NCBI GenBank assembly: GCA_021845945.1
Contig: JAJZRD010000193.1
Coordinates: forward strand, 1 to 7,389
From: Chloroflexota bacterium
GTDB taxonomy: Bacteria > Chloroflexota > UBA6077
Reading direction: 5' to 3'
Length of the DNA stretch: 7,389 nucleotides
Positions 5,097 to 7,389 of this stretch are shown piece after piece. Both the position numbers and the translations under genes were made by a program. Within the stretch, counting starts at the first letter, position 1; every line of letters starts with the position of its first letter. The notes under the pieces were generated by a model. The model saw nothing but the letters and a program-made list of their open reading frames with translations, was not told where the DNA came from and did not search any database.

Positions 5097-6377
5097 CTAT
5101 CGGCCGGATCCCGCCGATGGCGTCGGCGTGGTGGGGGCTCCCACCCCCGGGGGCCGCGCAGCCCCGGGGGTGGGAGACGGAGTGGGGGTCACCGCGGAAG
5201 TCAGCACTAGGCCGACGGACTCCGGGTTTACCGACACCACGCTCACGGCCGGCGGGGTACTGATGCTGGGTTTCACGCTCTGCACGCCTTCCCCAAGGCC
5301 CGAGACGTCCACGGTGGCCACCAGATCGTCGACCCTGAGCCTCTGCATTATCGGTGCCGGTCCCTGGAGCACCACCTCGATGTAGGCCGGCGCACTGGCC
5401 ACCTGGAGTCCGAAAGCCACGTTGACGATGCGAGGAGCCACCCTCACCACCTGGTTGCTCTGCAGCGAGGAGACGGTCACCCGCATCCGGATCGACTGCT
5501 GCTGGACCAGGGAGATCCCCTGGGGCACCGAAACCCCCACGTCTTGGACGACGCTGGCGGAAGCACCGTCCACGCTGAGGGGTGCCGTATCCAGGTAGTT
5601 GATACCGGCCAGGGTCTTGGGATCGCCTACCACCGTCACCGAGGAGGGCTCGGTGCCGACCGATTCGATCCAGTAGCCCTGGGCCACGGTCCCAGCGATG
5701 GTCGGTCGAATCCCAACCTGCTTGTAGCTCACCTGCTGCTCCACGGGCAGCCGGACCTTCACCGTCTGGGGGTTCAGTTGGATGTTCCGCACCGGGCTTC
5801 CCGTCGAGTCGATGGCCGTGGGATGGAAGGCCGAGTCGATCTCCACGGTGATCCCCTCCAGCCGAACCTCCACCGAGGCCGTCTGGACGCTCTGCAGCAG
5901 GCTGGCTGGCCCCGAGGCCACCACGACCTCCGGATCGACCTTCGGGGTGCGATACACGTAGCCAAAGGGCACGTTCCCCACCAGGTTTACCTTGACGGGG
6001 ATAGTCCGTTCCTGGATCTCTTCCAGCCTCACGGATACCGTGGAGGGAACCACCTCCAACACCCGAATCTGAGGGTCTGAAGACTCCGCGATCACGGAAA
6101 CCGCCTGAATCCCCGGGCCCTGGTGGGAGAGATCCACGTAGGCGCGGAAGCTGGAGGTGCGCAGAGAGTTCCACTTATCCTTGGGGGCGCGGATCTTGAA
6201 CCGGACCGGCTCCAGGCTGCTCATGACCACCAGGCCAGGGGGTACCTTGGCAACCTCCACCGGTATGGCGAAGTCCGAGGTGTCGGTCCGCTCCGGATTC
6301 TGGTCGTTCACCACCAGAACCCACAGGCTCGTGGAGAGCAGGAGGGCCAGAGCCACCAATCCGAAGTTGATCCTCAT
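5097..6377 (-). CDS. cdaR: YbbR-domain protein CdaR, regulator of CdaA
   Basis: The 426-residue protein starts at ATG 6377, five bases after the cdaA stop, with AGGA overlapping that stop as a modest ribosome binding site. The frame stays open further upstream but only as out-of-frame cdaA sequence. MRINFGLVALALLLSTSLWVLV (1-22) is an uncleaved signal anchor. The rest would be outside the membrane and consists of about four beta-rich YbbR repeats (about 30-118, 125-210, 217-301, 315-393), recognisable from recurring P-V-x-V and P-x-x-V-x-V patterns such as VPSTVSVRLEE, LNPQTVKVRLP and VNPESVGLVL. A Pro/Thr/Gly-rich, probably disordered tail (395-426) follows. In Firmicutes CdaR binds CdaA and modulates c-di-AMP synthesis. 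Direct adjacency to cdaA supports the same role. The tail is partly encoded by a 15-bp-stem palindrome (residues about 401-414) and may be a later addition. Confidence 0.92.
   Translation of the reverse strand: MRINFGLVALALLLSTSLWVLVVNDQNPERTDTSDFAIPVEVAKVPPGLVVMSSLEPVRFKIRAPKDKWNSLRTSSFRAYVDLSHQGPGIQAVSVIAESSDPQIRVLEVVPSTVSVRLEEIQERTIPVKVNLVGNVPFGYVYRTPKVDPEVVVASGPASLLQSVQTASVEVRLEGITVEIDSAFHPTAIDSTGSPVRNIQLNPQTVKVRLPVEQQVSYKQVGIRPTIAGTVAQGYWIESVGTEPSSVTVVGDPKTLAGINYLDTAPLSVDGASASVVQDVGVSVPQGISLVQQQSIRMRVTVSSLQSNQVVRVAPRIVNVAFGLQVASAPAYIEVVLQGPAPIMQRLRVDDLVATVDVSGLGEGVQSVKPSISTPPAVSVVSVNPESVGLVLTSAVTPTPSPTPGAARPPGVGAPTTPTPSAGSGR
5138..5176. repeat. 15-bp inverted repeat inside the 3' end of cdaR
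   Basis: CTCCCACCCCCGGGG (5138-5152) and CCCCGGGGGTGGGAG (5162-5176) are perfect complements with a nine-base spacer. The palindrome is wholly within the cdaR frame, encoding about residues 401-414 (SPTPGAARPPGVGA), part of a tail beyond the last YbbR repeat. Such a long perfect stem is not expected from coding constraint. It suggests either an inserted repeat element or a strong mRNA hairpin before der. Confidence 0.85.
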
Positions 6378-6382
6378 CGATC

Positions 6383-7246
6383 CTACTTTGCCGTCTCTTC
6401 TCGTCGTGGTGCCCTGGCCGACAGTCGATCGTTGAGCCAGGTGGGAAGCCAGGGAGAAGGGTTCTGCGGGCGGTAGAGCGCGGGAAGCACCTTCTTCAAC
6501 TTGGACTCGTCCAGATTGCGCACGATGCGCCCATTGTTGGCCAGAGAGATCGTGCCCGTCTCCTCGGAGACGATGATGGAGATCGCATCGGTGCGCTCGG
6601 TGATGCCAACCCCGGCCCGGTGCCTGGTCCCCATGTGCTGATCGGAAAGGAGGGTCTCGGTCAGGGGCAGGAGGCAAGCCGACGCCACCACCCGATCCCC
6701 ACGGATTATGGTCGCACCATCGTGGAAGGGGGAGTTGGGAAAGAAGATGGACATCAGGAAATCCACGGACACCAGGCCGTCGATCTCCACGCCGGTGTCC
6801 AGGTACTCACCCAGCCCGGTCTCCCGCTCCAAGACGATGAGGGCGCCCCACTTTCGGTCGGACATGCGCCGGCAGGCCACCGCGATCTGCTCCATGGAGC
6901 GCACCACCTCGTTGCTGGGCCCACCTCGGGCCAGGAAGCGGCTGGTGCGGCCCAATCGCTCGAGGGCACGGCGAAGCTCGGGCTGGAACAGGATCGGTAT
7001 CGACACCAGCAGGGCGGGGATCGAGTTCCTGAGCACCCAGTTCAGGACCACCAGGTCGAAGACGTTGCCGAGAATGGCCGCCAGCAGGATCAGGGTGACC
7101 ATGCCCCGCACCAGGGCCACCGCGGTGGTTCCCTGGATGAGCGCCAGGATCCAGTACACGATAACGGCCACTATGAGGATGTCGATGGCGGCCCGCAGGT
7201 CGAGACGCGATAGCGTCGACACGACCATCTCGACGAAGCTCGTCAT
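6383..7246 (-). CDS. cdaA: Diadenylate cyclase CdaA (c-di-AMP synthase)
   Basis: The 287-residue protein is close to the usual CdaA length. Three hydrophobic segments (about 19-38, 47-66, 75-88) form the membrane part. A DAC (DisA_N) catalytic domain runs from about 105 to 255. The catalytic signatures are intact: DGA at 176-178 (FHDGATII) and RHR at 208-210 (GTRHRAGVGI), with VSEETG (226-231) giving the acidic metal-site region. It condenses two ATP into c-di-AMP at the inner face of the membrane. c-di-AMP controls potassium and osmolyte transport and wall homeostasis in bacteria that use it. ATG 7246 is preceded by GGAAGGA (7261-7255) with eight bases between, at the edge of a palindromic repeat. 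It is first in a cdaA-cdaR(-der) cluster. The glmM gene found after cdaR in Firmicutes is replaced here by der. Confidence 0.97.
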   Translation of the reverse strand: MTSFVEMVVSTLSRLDLRAAIDILIVAVIVYWILALIQGTTAVALVRGMVTLILLAAILGNVFDLVVLNWVLRNSIPALLVSIPILFQPELRRALERLGRTSRFLARGGPSNEVVRSMEQIAVACRRMSDRKWGALIVLERETGLGEYLDTGVEIDGLVSVDFLMSIFFPNSPFHDGATIIRGDRVVASACLLPLTETLLSDQHMGTRHRAGVGITERTDAISIIVSEETGTISLANNGRIVRNLDESKLKKVLPALYRPQNPSPWLPTWLNDRLSARAPRREETAK

Positions 7247-7259
7247 GTCACCAGTCCTT

Positions 7260-7382
7260 CCCTCTCCCAGAGAGGGGATTCGAGCCCTCTCCCAGAGGGA
7301 GAGAGTCAGGGCGAGGGCTCGGTCGGCAGCGCCGAAGCAGCCCTCACCCGCCCTTGGTTCCCCCTCTCCCTCTGGGAGAGGC
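7260..7382. repeat. Cluster of palindromic repeats upstream of cdaA
   Basis: Three hairpins of the family seen elsewhere: CCCTCT-cccag-AGAGGG (7260-7276), CTCTCCC-aga-GGGAGAG (7287-7303, nested in the outer pair GAGCCCTC 7282-7289 / GAGGGCTC 7313-7320), and CCTCTCCC-tct-GGGAGAGG (7363-7381). A CCCTCACCC arm is at 7341-7349. The second and third cores are in opposite orientation. No -10/-35 pair for cdaA is visible in this stretch, so its promoter is probably upstream of the window. Confidence 0.75.
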
Positions 7383-7389
7383 GATCATC

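Noticed and set aside
3928..5385. 485-codon plus-strand frame opposite der and the 3' part of cdaR
   Set aside because: It is a shadow of the genuine der and cdaR genes. It runs across two genes and the spacer and has His/Gly/Leu-rich composition without a fold signature.
6378..6677. Longer version of CdaR starting at 6677
   Set aside because: The extra 100 residues are out-of-frame cdaA sequence. The ATG at 6377 gives a proper signal anchor and directly follows the cdaA stop.
7272..7290. Minus-strand GGCTCGAATCCC resembling a tRNA T-arm
   Set aside because: The first loop base is wrong, the stem has a mismatch, and no acceptor, D or anticodon arm can be drawn. It is part of the palindromic repeats.

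Overview
GC-rich bacterial chromosome segment with housekeeping genes and several short, mostly palindromic, extragenic-type repeats. Gene content (MutS2, CdaA/CdaR c-di-AMP pair, Der, HtpX, a membrane-anchored double zinc-ribbon protein) and the style of the repeats (CCCTCACCCC...CCCTCTCCC hairpins, GGGTCCAGGGCGCAG repeats, TAGGGGCGGGT-type REPs) suggest a member of the Chloroflexota. This taxonomic call is an inference from pattern familiarity, not a search result.

Layout. Plus strand: the 3' three quarters of mutS2 (1-1785, 5' end outside the window), a 347-bp gene-free spacer made almost entirely of repeats (1786-2132), then a small double zinc-ribbon membrane protein (2133-2591). Minus strand, convergent with it: htpX (2595-3485), preceded in transcription order by cdaA (7246-6383), cdaR (6377-5097) and der (5040-3718). 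cdaA, cdaR and der are closely spaced and probably co-transcribed. htpX lies 232 bp beyond der, behind its own likely promoter region. The last ~140 bp (7247-7389), upstream of cdaA, is again repeat-filled.

Function. CdaA makes c-di-AMP at the membrane and CdaR is its extracytoplasmic regulatory partner. Der is a ribosome-assembly GTPase and HtpX a membrane protein quality-control protease. MutS2 is an ATPase/Smr nuclease linked to recombination suppression or collided-ribosome rescue.

No mobile gene cassette, phage, CRISPR array, toxin-antitoxin pair, tRNA or rRNA gene is visible, and I see no wholly new system. The most noteworthy signal is the behaviour of the repeats. One G-rich palindromic element sits in frame inside mutS2, adding roughly 44 low-complexity residues just before the ATPase core and carrying two canonical G-quadruplex motifs on the coding strand. 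A second, 15-bp-stem palindrome encodes part of the Pro-rich tail of CdaR. A third, REP-like element overlaps the der stop codon. A fourth may supply the -35 box of the zinc-ribbon gene.
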